From Bacteroidales bacterium UBA1757 (GTDB lineage: Bacteria; Bacteroidota; Bacteroidia; Bacteroidales; UBA1402): DNA of 7,801 nucleotides. Position 1 is the stretch's first letter. Each line of letters opens with the position of its first letter. The stretch spans positions 1-7,801 of the forward strand of contig DCHH01000074.1 in the NCBI GenBank assembly GCA_002315625.1. The letters run 5' to 3'. The position numbers and the translations under genes are program-made. Below the pieces are notes generated by a model. That model searched no databases and was not told the origin of the DNA. It worked only from the letters and a program-made list of their open reading frames with translations. Positions 1 to 6,140 of this stretch are shown piece by piece.

Positions 1-29
1 GCCCCATTTGGCCACTCTGGTAACTGCCC
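1..29 (-). tRNA. tRNA-Tyr, 5' portion only, cut by the window edge
   Basis: Read on the minus strand from position 29, the sequence starts with a 7-nt acceptor strand GGGCAGT, then TA (positions 8-9), then a D-arm of the form CCAGAG-TGGCCAAA-TGG. This D-arm closely matches that of bacterial tRNA-Tyr (E. coli: CCCGAG-CGGCCAAA-GGG) and differs from the usual Ser and Leu class II D-arms. Only about 29 of roughly 85 nt are inside the window, so the anticodon and acceptor pairing cannot be checked. In Bacteroidales a cluster of tRNA genes followed by tuf, secE and nusG often follows hpf, which agrees with this placement (family knowledge). No tRNA-Thr is visible between hpf and this gene. Confidence 0.75.
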
Positions 30-52
30 GAAAAATAAGCGTTTCTACTACT

Positions 53-70
53 CTGCATCCACTGATGCAG
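53..70 (-). promoter_or_regulatory. Perfect 7-bp hairpin in the tRNA-Tyr leader
   Basis: Arms CTGCATC (53-59) and GATGCAG (64-70) pair perfectly around a 4-nt loop. On the minus strand it lies about 24 nt upstream of the tRNA 5' end and inside the predicted leader RNA. It is not followed directly by a T-run (the nearest T-rich stretch on that strand is at about 36-40), so it does not look like a standard terminator. It could be a processing or structural element. Its right arm is shared with the larger inverted repeat at 66-114. Confidence 0.5.
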
Positions 71-114
71 CCGCTTCGCATGAGATTCTTTTATCTTTCC
101 GCGAAACGGCTGCA
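66..114 (-). repeat. 14-bp inverted repeat overlapping the tRNA promoter -7 box
   Basis: Arms 66-79 and 101-114 are complementary at 13 of 14 positions. The one exception (C74 with A106) becomes a G-U wobble in minus-strand RNA, so the stem is complete only when the minus strand is transcribed. The loop is 21 nt (80-100). The upstream arm overlaps the first two positions of the -7 box (113-120), so a transcript starting at the local promoter would lack part of that arm. A transcript reading through from hpf would carry the whole stem. Confidence 0.5.
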
Positions 115-143
115 AAATTAGAGCTATTTTTTGAACTGGCAAA
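113..143 (-). promoter_or_regulatory. Bacteroidetes-type promoter for the tRNA-Tyr transcript
   Basis: On the minus strand, TTTG (143-140), a 19-bp spacer (139-121) and TAATTTTG (120-113) match the Bacteroidetes sigma-ABfr consensus (-33 TTTG, -7 TAnnTTTG) at every defined position. It lies between the hpf stop and the tRNA-Tyr gene in the correct orientation. Transcription would begin at about 103-108, giving a leader of about 75 nt before the mature tRNA. The start point itself is inferred. Confidence 0.75.
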
Positions 144-148
144 ACATT

Positions 149-176
149 TGAGGAAAAAAAATTTATTTCTCCCTCA
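149..176 (-). terminator. Possible U-rich hairpin over the hpf stop codon
   Basis: TGAGG (149-153) and CCTCA (172-176) pair. In minus-strand RNA the pairing extends inward through the A-rich and U-rich stretches using G-U wobbles, giving about 11 bp. It spans the last hpf codons and the TAA. The U-run lies inside the stem rather than after it, so this is not a classical intrinsic terminator and may only weakly attenuate transcription. Confidence 0.2.
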
Positions 177-462
177 TTTTTTCCTTGAACTTCACGATTT
201 GCTTCTGCAGGGCATCCACACAGCCATCTACAGACTCTTCAAAAGTGTTGCTCACCTTGGATGCGAACAAATCCTGACCGGCCACTGCCAGCTTGACCTG
301 AGCCTCCTTGTTGGCTGCCGTCTCGGGTTTGACCACTTTCAGGGTTACTTCTGCCGACAGAATACCGTCGTAGTACTGCTCCAGTTTGGAGACTTTCTTT
401 TCGATGAAACTTTTCAACGCATCAGTTGCAGCAAAGTGCACGTCTTGAATTCTGATTTCCAT
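163..462 (-). CDS. hpf: Ribosome hibernation-promoting factor, short form (HPF/RaiA family)
   Basis: A 99-residue protein that binds the 30S subunit at the decoding centre, where mRNA and tRNA would sit, and silences ribosomes under starvation or in stationary phase. The sequence shows the family pattern: a first strand (MEIRIQDVHF, residues 1-10), a basic helix with FIEKKVSKLEQYY (19-31), middle strands with VTLKVVKPE and VKLAVAGQDLFAS (39-68), and a second helix with the family-typical ESVDGCVDALQKQIVKFKEK (76-95). The length fits short HPF. The C-terminal dimerisation domain of long HPF is absent, so dimer formation, if any, would need another factor. The ATG is 20 nt after the recombinase stop, so the two are probably co-transcribed. 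No Shine-Dalgarno sequence precedes the start. Confidence 0.93.
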   Translation of the reverse strand: MEIRIQDVHFAATDALKSFIEKKVSKLEQYYDGILSAEVTLKVVKPETAANKEAQVKLAVAGQDLFASKVSNTFEESVDGCVDALQKQIVKFKEKMREK

Positions 463-482
463 AGTTGTATAAAGTTTAGAGG

Positions 483-1415
483 TTACTCACCTGCCCGGGG
501 ATGGGCCTGGTGATATGATTTTTTCAATTCTTCAAAAGTCGTATGGGTATAGACCTCCGTTGCAGAGAGCCCGGAGTGGCCAAGCAGCTGCTTGACGGCA
601 TTTAGCTCTGCCCCGTTGTTGAGCATGGAAGTTGCAAAAGTATGGCGGAGCACATGAGGACTGTTCTTTGAGGCATGGCCTGTTGCGGCAAGACGCTCAT
701 GAACCAGACGATATACCAACATCGGGTACAAAGGCTGACCGTCACACCTTATATATAGGGTATCTGATACTGGCAAAGATTCAGCAACCTGTTTTCTGAA
801 ATCAAGGTAATGTTCAATCTTCTGACGGAGTGAAGGGCCGAAGGGAATAAGGCGCTGTTTGTTGCGCTTTCCCGTCACCTTCAGCTGCGAAGCCGCCAAA
901 TCGACATCTTCGAGTTTCAGGCCAATAATCTCCGCCCGCCTCATTCCGGTTTGCAGCAGCATCTCAACAATCAGATTGTCACGCACTTCATCAAACAATG
1001 CATCAGACTGTCCGTCCTCCCGCTCAGACGCAGCAGTCACCTCGTCGGTCGATGCATGAAGAGCCGACACCTCCTCTTCCCGGAGGAAGGCAGGCAACGG
1101 CTTGTGAATCTTGGGCGGCAGGAGTTTGTTCAGGGGATTATTCATCACCGCTCCCTCACGGAGAAGGAACCGCCAGAAAGACTTCAATGCGGAAAATTTC
1201 CTGTTGACCGACCGGGGCGTGTCTCCCCCTTCCAGCAAAGAGAGCATCCAGGCACGAATCATATCGGAATCAATATCGGATATGCTCTCAGTCTCAAAGT
1301 TCTGCGCAATAAAATCCGAAAATTGCTTCAGGTCGTTCTGATACGCAAAAACGGTATGGGAAGAATAATTCTTCTCATACCGTATATATTGTATGAACCT
1401 TTCTGCTTCTTTCAT
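483..1415 (-). CDS. XerC/XerD-like tyrosine recombinase
   Basis: A 310-residue site-specific recombinase, slightly longer than E. coli XerC/XerD. The N-terminal SAM-like core-binding domain spans about residues 1-85 (FIQYIRYEKNYSSHTVFAYQNDL at 7-29). The catalytic domain spans about 110-305. All six catalytic positions are present with XerD spacing: Arg159 (TGMRRAE), Lys183 (TGKRNKQR), His254 and Arg257 (HVLRHTF), His280 (LLGHSGL) and nucleophile Tyr289 (EVYTH). The likely role is resolution of chromosome dimers at dif during division. It could also be the XerC or the XerD partner, so no symbol is given. An acidic, Ser-rich stretch at about 120-145 (EREDGQSD) lengthens the link into the catalytic domain. 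It sits between rpsU and hpf, an arrangement I recall as conserved in Bacteroidetes. The start is set by the family N-terminus. Confidence 0.92.
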   Translation of the reverse strand: MKEAERFIQYIRYEKNYSSHTVFAYQNDLKQFSDFIAQNFETESISDIDSDMIRAWMLSLLEGGDTPRSVNRKFSALKSFWRFLLREGAVMNNPLNKLLPPKIHKPLPAFLREEEVSALHASTDEVTAASEREDGQSDALFDEVRDNLIVEMLLQTGMRRAEIIGLKLEDVDLAASQLKVTGKRNKQRLIPFGPSLRQKIEHYLDFRKQVAESLPVSDTLYIRCDGQPLYPMLVYRLVHERLAATGHASKNSPHVLRHTFATSMLNNGAELNAVKQLLGHSGLSATEVYTHTTFEELKKSYHQAHPRAGE

Positions 1416-1436
1416 TGCCGCATCGAATTACGGCAA
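1415..1436 (-). promoter_or_regulatory. Operator-like inverted repeat at the recombinase start codon
   Basis: TTGCCG (1415-1420) and CGGCAA (1431-1436) form a perfect 6-bp inverted repeat with a 10-nt centre. On the minus strand it lies directly after the predicted -7 box (1437-1444) and ends on the A of the ATG, so it covers both the likely transcription start and the start codon. It could be a repressor site or an RNA hairpin that hides the start. No binding protein can be named. Confidence 0.4.
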
Positions 1437-1468
1437 CGAATTTAGCAAGGCTATTTCATTTGAACAAA
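1437..1468 (-). promoter_or_regulatory. Predicted promoter for the recombinase-hpf pair
   Basis: On the minus strand, TTTG (1468-1465), a 20-bp spacer and TAAATTCG (1444-1437) match the Bacteroidetes consensus at every defined position except one in the -7 box (C for T). Transcription from here would leave only a very short leader before the ATG at 1415. Read-through from rpsU is also possible: after the rpsU stop there is only a weak 5-bp hairpin (1537-1552) and no T-run. Confidence 0.45.
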
Positions 1469-1550
1469 CATTTCCCGATTTTTTTCATCGGAAAGTCTGC
1501 AACCTCATCGCTCTTCATCCGAGCAGGGAAAGGTAAAGTCTTACAACAGA

Positions 1551-1742
1551 CTACTCCTCAGCCTGATGGAGCTGCTGGACGTAAACAGCCTTCATTTTCT
1601 GGGCACGCTTGGTGACAGAAGGCTTCTCAAAAGCCTGACGGTTTCTGAGTTCTTTTACGGTGCCGGTCTTCTCGAATTTGCGTTTGAATTTCTTCAGAGC
1701 CCTTTCGATGTTTTCTCCATCTTTAATAGGAACGATGATCAT
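1551..1742 (-). CDS. rpsU: 30S ribosomal protein bS21
   Basis: A 63-residue, strongly basic protein of the small-subunit platform near the 3' end of 16S rRNA. The family signature is clear: MIIVPIKDGENIERALKKFKRKFEKTG (1-27), then ELRNRQAFEKPSVTKR (31-46) and a C-terminal helix. Tyr54 (KAVYVQQ) sits at the position I recall for the bS21 tyrosine that helps hold the anti-Shine-Dalgarno tail in the Flavobacterium johnsoniae ribosome. The start codon is ATG. The bases before it (AATCTTAACACATAACACT) are A/T-rich and contain no Shine-Dalgarno sequence, unlike the strong SD reported before rpsU in some Bacteroidetes. It has its own consensus promoter and lies 89 nt after topA on the same strand. 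Confidence 0.96.
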   Translation of the reverse strand: MIIVPIKDGENIERALKKFKRKFEKTGTVKELRNRQAFEKPSVTKRAQKMKAVYVQQLHQAEE

Positions 1743-1784
1743 AGTGTTATGTGTTAAGATTTATATTTATTTAATTTCGAGCCG

Positions 1785-1816
1785 CAAAAGTACTGAATGG
1801 TTTTGACTTGGGCAAA
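1785..1816 (-). promoter_or_regulatory. Consensus promoter for rpsU
   Basis: On the minus strand, TTTG (1816-1813), a 20-bp spacer (1812-1793) and TACTTTTG (1792-1785) match the Bacteroidetes -33/-7 consensus at every defined position. It sits between the topA stop and the rpsU ATG, and predicts an A/T-rich leader of about 35 nt. The -33 box begins only about 15 nt after the topA stop. No clear terminator hairpin separates the two genes, so some topA read-through is likely. Confidence 0.75.
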
Positions 1817-1831
1817 AAAATCTATGAAAAT

Positions 1832-4198
1832 TTATTTTTTGGTTTTTTTCTTTGTCTCCGTCTTCCCGGCAGGCTTTTTCCGGGACCTGCTCCCCGCTTT
1901 CGCTTCAGCCTTTGCACTGGACCTGGCAGCATCGATTACGGCAAGACACTCCTCGACCGTCAGTTCGGCTGCCGACTCGCGCTGAGCCTTATTTAGTTTG
2001 TAGTTCACACCGTCGCACGACAGGTATGCACCGAAACGTCCGCTGACCACCCTAATCACAGGTTCAACTTCGAAAGTCTTGATGACCCTCTTGGATTCGG
2101 CTTCACGCTTTGCCAGTATCAGGGATTCACATTCATCCAGGGTTATCGACATCGGGTCGTACCCCTTCGGCAATGACACGTACGCATTGTCGTGACGAAT
2201 ATAGAAGCCGAAACGTCCGGTACCGACAACAACCGTCTTGTCCTCAAACTTACCGACAGTTCTCGGCAGTTTGAAAAGGTCAAGAGTCTCTTCCAAAGTG
2301 ATAGTTTCAATGGACTGCTCTTTTTTCAATGAAGCGAAAAGAGGTTTCTCGGAATCTTCCGCAGTTCCAATCTGGGCAATAGGGCCAAATCTTCCGATTC
2401 TTACCGAGACGGGGCGACCCGACTTCGGATCGGTTCCAAGGATGCGAGCACCCACTTTTTCTTTGGAGAAAGCATTTGCCATCTCAACATCGGGATGGAA
2501 TTTCCTGTAGAAAGAATCAATCAGTCCATTCCACTGCTCCTTACCCTCTGCAACCTCGTCGAACTGGTCTTCGACACGGGCCGTGAAGGCATAGTCCATA
2601 ATGTTCGGGAAGTGGGCCATAAGAAAATCATTGACCACCATTCCCGTGTCTGTCGGGAAGAGCTTGCCTTTCTCCACACCGGTCATTTCCGTTTTCTGAC
2701 GATCACTTATCCGGCTGGCAGGACCCAGTTCCATTACATTGTACTCACGTTTTTCACCGTCACGGTTGCCCTTGACCACATAGTCGCGCTGCTGAATCGT
2801 CGAGATGATAGCAGCAAATGTCGAAGGACGGCCGATGCCGAGTTCCTCAAGTTTATGGATAAGGGAGCCCTCCGTATAGCGGGGAGGACGAAGGGTGAAG
2901 CGCTCTGTGGCCGTGGCTCCTCCAAGTGTAAGTACCTCTCCTTGTGAGACTTTCGGCAACAGAACGTTAGCCGTCTCACTCTCTTCAGCCTCGTACGCCC
3001 TCATGAATCCATCAAACAGAATACGTTCTCCTTCAGCGGTAAACTTCAGGGCTATTGAATCAGAAGCAATGGTTATAGTCGTTTTCTCAACCTCTGCATC
3101 TGCCATCTGCGACGCAAGCGTGCGCCGGCGAATCAAATCATAAAGATGCTTCTCCTGAACAGTACCTTCAATGGTTTCCTGGTCAATATAAGAAGGGCGT
3201 ATTGCTTCATGAGCCTCCTGAGCACCCTTGGTATGGGTCTGGAACTGACGCATTTTTGCATACTCCTTACCGTATGTAGCCTCAACCGCCTTTTTCGAAG
3301 TGGCAAGTGCCAGATCGGAGAGATGGACAGAGTCTGTTCTCATGTACGTAATTTTTCCCGACTCATACAGTGCCTGTGCCAGACGCATGGTCTGCGAGAC
3401 TGAGAAGTTCAGCCTGCGGGATGCCTCCTGTTGCAGCGTTGAAGTAGTGAAAGGCGGATACGGAGCACGCTTTATGGGCTTGGTCGTAATGTCAGTCACA
3501 TGGAACGTTGCACCGGAACACTTTTCCAAAAGTTCACGGGCCTGCTTTTTATCAGCAATACGGTCGCCAAGTTCGGCTTTCAGTTCCTGACCATTGTCGA
3601 GTTTGAAAGAAAGGATCAGGCGATAGAAACTGTCAACCGATGACTGCTGTATTTCACGCTCTCTGTCAACAATCAGCCTTACTGCAACGGACTGGACACG
3701 ACCAGCCGAGAGTGACGGCTTGATTTTCTTCCACAGAATGGGCGAAAGCTCAAAGCCGACCAGCCTGTCGAGGACGCGGCGGGCCTGCTGGGCATCGACC
3801 AGATTCATATTGATGGTACGGGGATTCTTCACAGCCTCCTCTATGGCTGTCTTTGTGATTTCATGGAAGACAATTCGACGGGTATGTTCCTTGTCCAGTC
3901 CCAACACCTCGGCCAGGTGCCATGCAATAGCCTCTCCCTCACGGTCTTCATCAGATGCCAACCAGACGGCATCTGCATGTTTAGCTGCTGTTTTAAGGCC
4001 GGCTATCAACTTTTTCTTATCATCATCAATAATTTCATAGACCGGCTGGTATCCATGTTCAATATCAACTCCATAACCCTTCTTGCTCAAGTCTCTGACA
4101 TGTCCCTTACTGGAGAGCACCTTGAAATCATCACCAAGGTATTTTTCAATTGTCTTTGCCTTCGACGGCGACTCTACAATAACTAAATTATGCTGCAT
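1832..4198 (-). CDS. topA: DNA topoisomerase I (type IA)
   Basis: A 788-residue enzyme that relaxes negative supercoils by cutting and rejoining one strand through a 5'-phosphotyrosine link. The Toprim domain (about 3-115) carries Glu9 (VESPSKAKT) and Asp83/Asp85 (SDEDREGEA). The core includes the DAQQARRVLDRLVGFELSP segment (135-153), SAGRVQSVAVRL (164-175), catalytic Tyr285 with Arg287 (ITYMRTDS), and His330 (GAQEAHEAIRPS). The C-terminal third has no CxxC zinc-ribbon motifs. It instead carries about three Toprim C-terminal repeats built on GRFG (residues 602-605, 661-664, 720-723) and a Lys/Ala/Ser-rich tail (758-788). I place the start at the ATG of 4198-4196, which gives the family N-terminus MQHNLVIVESPSKAKT; a GTG one codon upstream is less likely. 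It is divergent from the aminopeptidase gene. Confidence 0.97.
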   Translation of the reverse strand: MQHNLVIVESPSKAKTIEKYLGDDFKVLSSKGHVRDLSKKGYGVDIEHGYQPVYEIIDDDKKKLIAGLKTAAKHADAVWLASDEDREGEAIAWHLAEVLGLDKEHTRRIVFHEITKTAIEEAVKNPRTINMNLVDAQQARRVLDRLVGFELSPILWKKIKPSLSAGRVQSVAVRLIVDREREIQQSSVDSFYRLILSFKLDNGQELKAELGDRIADKKQARELLEKCSGATFHVTDITTKPIKRAPYPPFTTSTLQQEASRRLNFSVSQTMRLAQALYESGKITYMRTDSVHLSDLALATSKKAVEATYGKEYAKMRQFQTHTKGAQEAHEAIRPSYIDQETIEGTVQEKHLYDLIRRRTLASQMADAEVEKTTITIASDSIALKFTAEGERILFDGFMRAYEAEESETANVLLPKVSQGEVLTLGGATATERFTLRPPRYTEGSLIHKLEELGIGRPSTFAAIISTIQQRDYVVKGNRDGEKREYNVMELGPASRISDRQKTEMTGVEKGKLFPTDTGMVVNDFLMAHFPNIMDYAFTARVEDQFDEVAEGKEQWNGLIDSFYRKFHPDVEMANAFSKEKVGARILGTDPKSGRPVSVRIGRFGPIAQIGTAEDSEKPLFASLKKEQSIETITLEETLDLFKLPRTVGKFEDKTVVVGTGRFGFYIRHDNAYVSLPKGYDPMSITLDECESLILAKREAESKRVIKTFEVEPVIRVVSGRFGAYLSCDGVNYKLNKAQRESAAELTVEECLAVIDAARSSAKAEAKAGSRSRKKPAGKTETKKKTKK

Positions 4199-4228
4199 CA
4201 CGCTTTATGTGTTCCAAAAATTCGGCCG

Positions 4229-4259
4229 CGAAGTTATACAACCTCATTGAAAAAACAAA
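4229..4259 (-). promoter_or_regulatory. Predicted topA promoter
   Basis: On the minus strand, TTTG (4259-4256), a 19-bp spacer (4255-4237) and TAACTTCG (4236-4229) match the Bacteroidetes consensus at every defined position except one (C for T in the -7 box). It lies about 31 nt upstream of the topA ATG. The rest of the 140-nt divergent gap (4199-4338) shows no equally good plus-strand promoter. The best plus-strand -7 candidate is TGACTTTG at 4290-4297, with no TTTG at the proper distance. Confidence 0.5.
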
Positions 4260-4338
4260 ACCGCACACCTTATTTAACTCCGTGTTGGCTGACTTTGAAG
4301 GAAAATGCGTAACTTGCGCCCTGAAAAAGAAACAGCCT

Positions 4339-6132
4339 ATGAGTACCGTTCCAGATCGCCTGAAATATCTCCGTAAACACATGGAAGACAACGGGATAGA
4401 AGCATGTATAATACCTACCGACGATGTGCATCAGAGTGAGTATGTGTCACCTCATTTCAAATACCGGGCCTACCTTTCAGGTTTTTCCGGAAGTGCCGGA
4501 GTTCTTGTCGTGGCAAAGGATGCCGCCGGGCTCTGGACCGATTCCCGTTATTATCTGCAAGCCGAAAAACAGCTTTCCGGAAGTGGGATAACCATGTACG
4601 GCACCACTCTTCCCGAGACTCCTTCAATCGAAAAATGGCTGCTTGACCACAAATACAAGAGCATCGGATTCGACGGAGAGGTGTATGCCGCCGGTAAAGC
4701 CATGACTTTAGTATCCACCCTTGAGAAGGAGGGTTGCCGCATCGACAGCAATTACAAATCGTATCAGGCTGTGTGGCCCGACCGTCCCGCCCTGCCCGAT
4801 GACAAAATCTATGTCTATGGCGAACAGTATGCAGGCGAATCCTTTCACTCCAAGCTGGAGGAAGTACGCCGTCGTCTGCACCAGGCCAAAGCCGACACCC
4901 TGCCCGTCAGCGGCCTCGACGATATCGCATGGCTTTTCAACCTTCGAGGAAACGATGTGATGTACAACCCTGTAGGTCTGTGCTTTGCCTTGATTCAAGA
5001 CCATCGTGTATGCCTGTTTGCAGACCGTGGCAAGCTGACCGATGAAGCCATCAGCTATCTGACTGCCAACAATGTCGAACTTCATCCCTACGACGGACTG
5101 CCAGGTGAGATTCGCCGGCTTCCGGCCTCAGCCCGCATCTTTATCGACCGCATGAGAATCAACTATGCCATCTATTCCAGCATCCCTGCCGGATGCACAA
5201 TAATAGAAGGTATAATGCCGGTTACAGACATGAAGTCCGTCAAGAACAGCACCGAACTGTCAGGTTACAAAGAAGCCATTCTCAAGGATGGTGTCACCCT
5301 GCTTCGTCTGTGGCGCTGGTTTGAAGACATCGTCATGAACGGCGGCCAGACCGATGAATATGCCATTGCTGAACAACTGATTAACACCCGCCTTTCAGAT
5401 TCCGGCTGCATGGGCGAAAGCTTCGAACCAATCGTCAGCTTCAATTCAAACGGCGCCATCGTACACTACAGCCCCAGTCCGGAGACCTCTGCAAAAATCC
5501 ACAAGAACGGAATACTGCTGATTGACAGTGGCGGACAGTACATAGAGGGGACAACCGACATTACCCGCACCTACTCCCTCTACGAAGGCGACACCACCCC
5601 AGAGGAGTACCTCAAGGACTATGCACTGGTACTGAAAGGAAACATTGCCCTGGCCGAAAGCATTTTCCCGGCCAACACGAGGGGTTCGGTCATTGACGCC
5701 TTTACCCGTCAGTTCATGTGGAAAGCCGGAATAAATTACGGACATGGCACAGGGCACGGCATCGGTCATTTCCTCAATGTCCACGAAGGGCCGCAAAGCA
5801 TCCGCATGGAAGAGAATCCTGTCACAATCAAGCCCGGTATGGTCATGTCAGATGAACCCGGAATCTACAAGGCCGGCAAATATGGCATTCGCGTGGAAAA
5901 CATGATTCACTGCGTGGAAAAATTCCATACCGACTTCGGCTGTTTCCTTGGCTTCGAGACGCTGACCCTTTTCCCTCTTGACCGCAAATCCATCGACCCA
6001 CAGTATTACACTAAGGAGGAAATAGACTGGATAAACAATTATCAGGCACGTACTTACGAAGCCTTGGCTCCGCTGGTCACCCCCGAGGAGTGCTCCTGGC
6101 TAAAAGACAAGACACAACCCATTTTAAAATAA
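4339..6132 (+). CDS. Xaa-Pro aminopeptidase (aminopeptidase P, M24B family)
   Basis: A 597-residue, probably cytoplasmic metallopeptidase that removes an N-terminal residue preceding proline. It has the three-domain layout of the long (XPNPEP1-like) type: creatinase-like domain I (about 5-135, with the family motif YLSGFSGSAG at 45-54), domain II (about 165-305), and the pita-bread catalytic domain (about 313-530), followed by a C-terminal M24 extension (about 534-597). The five metal ligands of the family are Asp396 (LIDSGGQY), Asp407 (TTDITRTY), His473 (GHGTGHGIGHF), Glu506 (SDEPGIY) and Glu520 (GIRVEN), consistent with a two-Mn site. No signal peptide is visible. The ATG at 4339 gives the family N-terminus (MSTVPDRLKYLRKHM). 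An in-frame ATG at 4207 would add 44 residues unlike the family and would cover the topA promoter. It is the first gene of a four-gene plus-strand cluster. Confidence 0.95.
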   Translation: MSTVPDRLKYLRKHMEDNGIEACIIPTDDVHQSEYVSPHFKYRAYLSGFSGSAGVLVVAKDAAGLWTDSRYYLQAEKQLSGSGITMYGTTLPETPSIEKWLLDHKYKSIGFDGEVYAAGKAMTLVSTLEKEGCRIDSNYKSYQAVWPDRPALPDDKIYVYGEQYAGESFHSKLEEVRRRLHQAKADTLPVSGLDDIAWLFNLRGNDVMYNPVGLCFALIQDHRVCLFADRGKLTDEAISYLTANNVELHPYDGLPGEIRRLPASARIFIDRMRINYAIYSSIPAGCTIIEGIMPVTDMKSVKNSTELSGYKEAILKDGVTLLRLWRWFEDIVMNGGQTDEYAIAEQLINTRLSDSGCMGESFEPIVSFNSNGAIVHYSPSPETSAKIHKNGILLIDSGGQYIEGTTDITRTYSLYEGDTTPEEYLKDYALVLKGNIALAESIFPANTRGSVIDAFTRQFMWKAGINYGHGTGHGIGHFLNVHEGPQSIRMEENPVTIKPGMVMSDEPGIYKAGKYGIRVENMIHCVEKFHTDFGCFLGFETLTLFPLDRKSIDPQYYTKEEIDWINNYQARTYEALAPLVTPEECSWLKDKTQPILK

Positions 6133-6140
6133 AATTCATT

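Noticed and set aside
30..112. T-box or other known riboswitch in the tRNA leader
   Set aside because: The region is short, precedes a tRNA rather than an amino-acid-related gene, and shows no T-box sequence or known riboswitch core.
483..1415. Recombinase as the integrase of a mobile element
   Set aside because: No attachment-site duplication next to the tRNA, no terminal repeats and no cargo or excision genes. The neighbours are core genes, and the length and spacing fit housekeeping Xer.
951..1445. Plus-strand ORF of 164 codons opposite the recombinase
   Set aside because: It lies antisense to a gene with all catalytic residues intact, and its translation has no recognisable family pattern.
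1471..1494. Small hairpin (CCGAT/ATCGG around an A/T loop) as an rpsU terminator
   Set aside because: Only 5 strong base pairs, with no T-run after it on the minus strand.
1456..1518. Minus-strand 20-codon ORF between rpsU and the recombinase (MKSDEVADFPMKKIGKCLFK)
   Set aside because: Too short to support by itself, and it overlaps the -33 region of the predicted promoter. Conservation in relatives would be needed to revive it.
2495..2947. Plus-strand ORF of 150 codons opposite topA, and other long antisense frames such as 148-513, 4708-5085, 5446-5796 and 6342-6692
   Set aside because: All are shadows of confidently assigned genes on the other strand, with no homology-like motifs.
4199..4201. 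GTG start for topA one codon upstream
   Set aside because: The adjacent ATG gives the normal family N-terminus; one extra Met-like residue adds nothing.
4207..4338. Upstream in-frame start for the aminopeptidase adding 44 residues
   Set aside because: The extension is unlike the family N-terminus and overlaps the predicted topA promoter.
6090..6140. Upstream in-frame start for the gamma-CA-like gene
   Set aside because: It lies inside the aminopeptidase coding region, and the ATG at 6141 gives the standard N-terminus.
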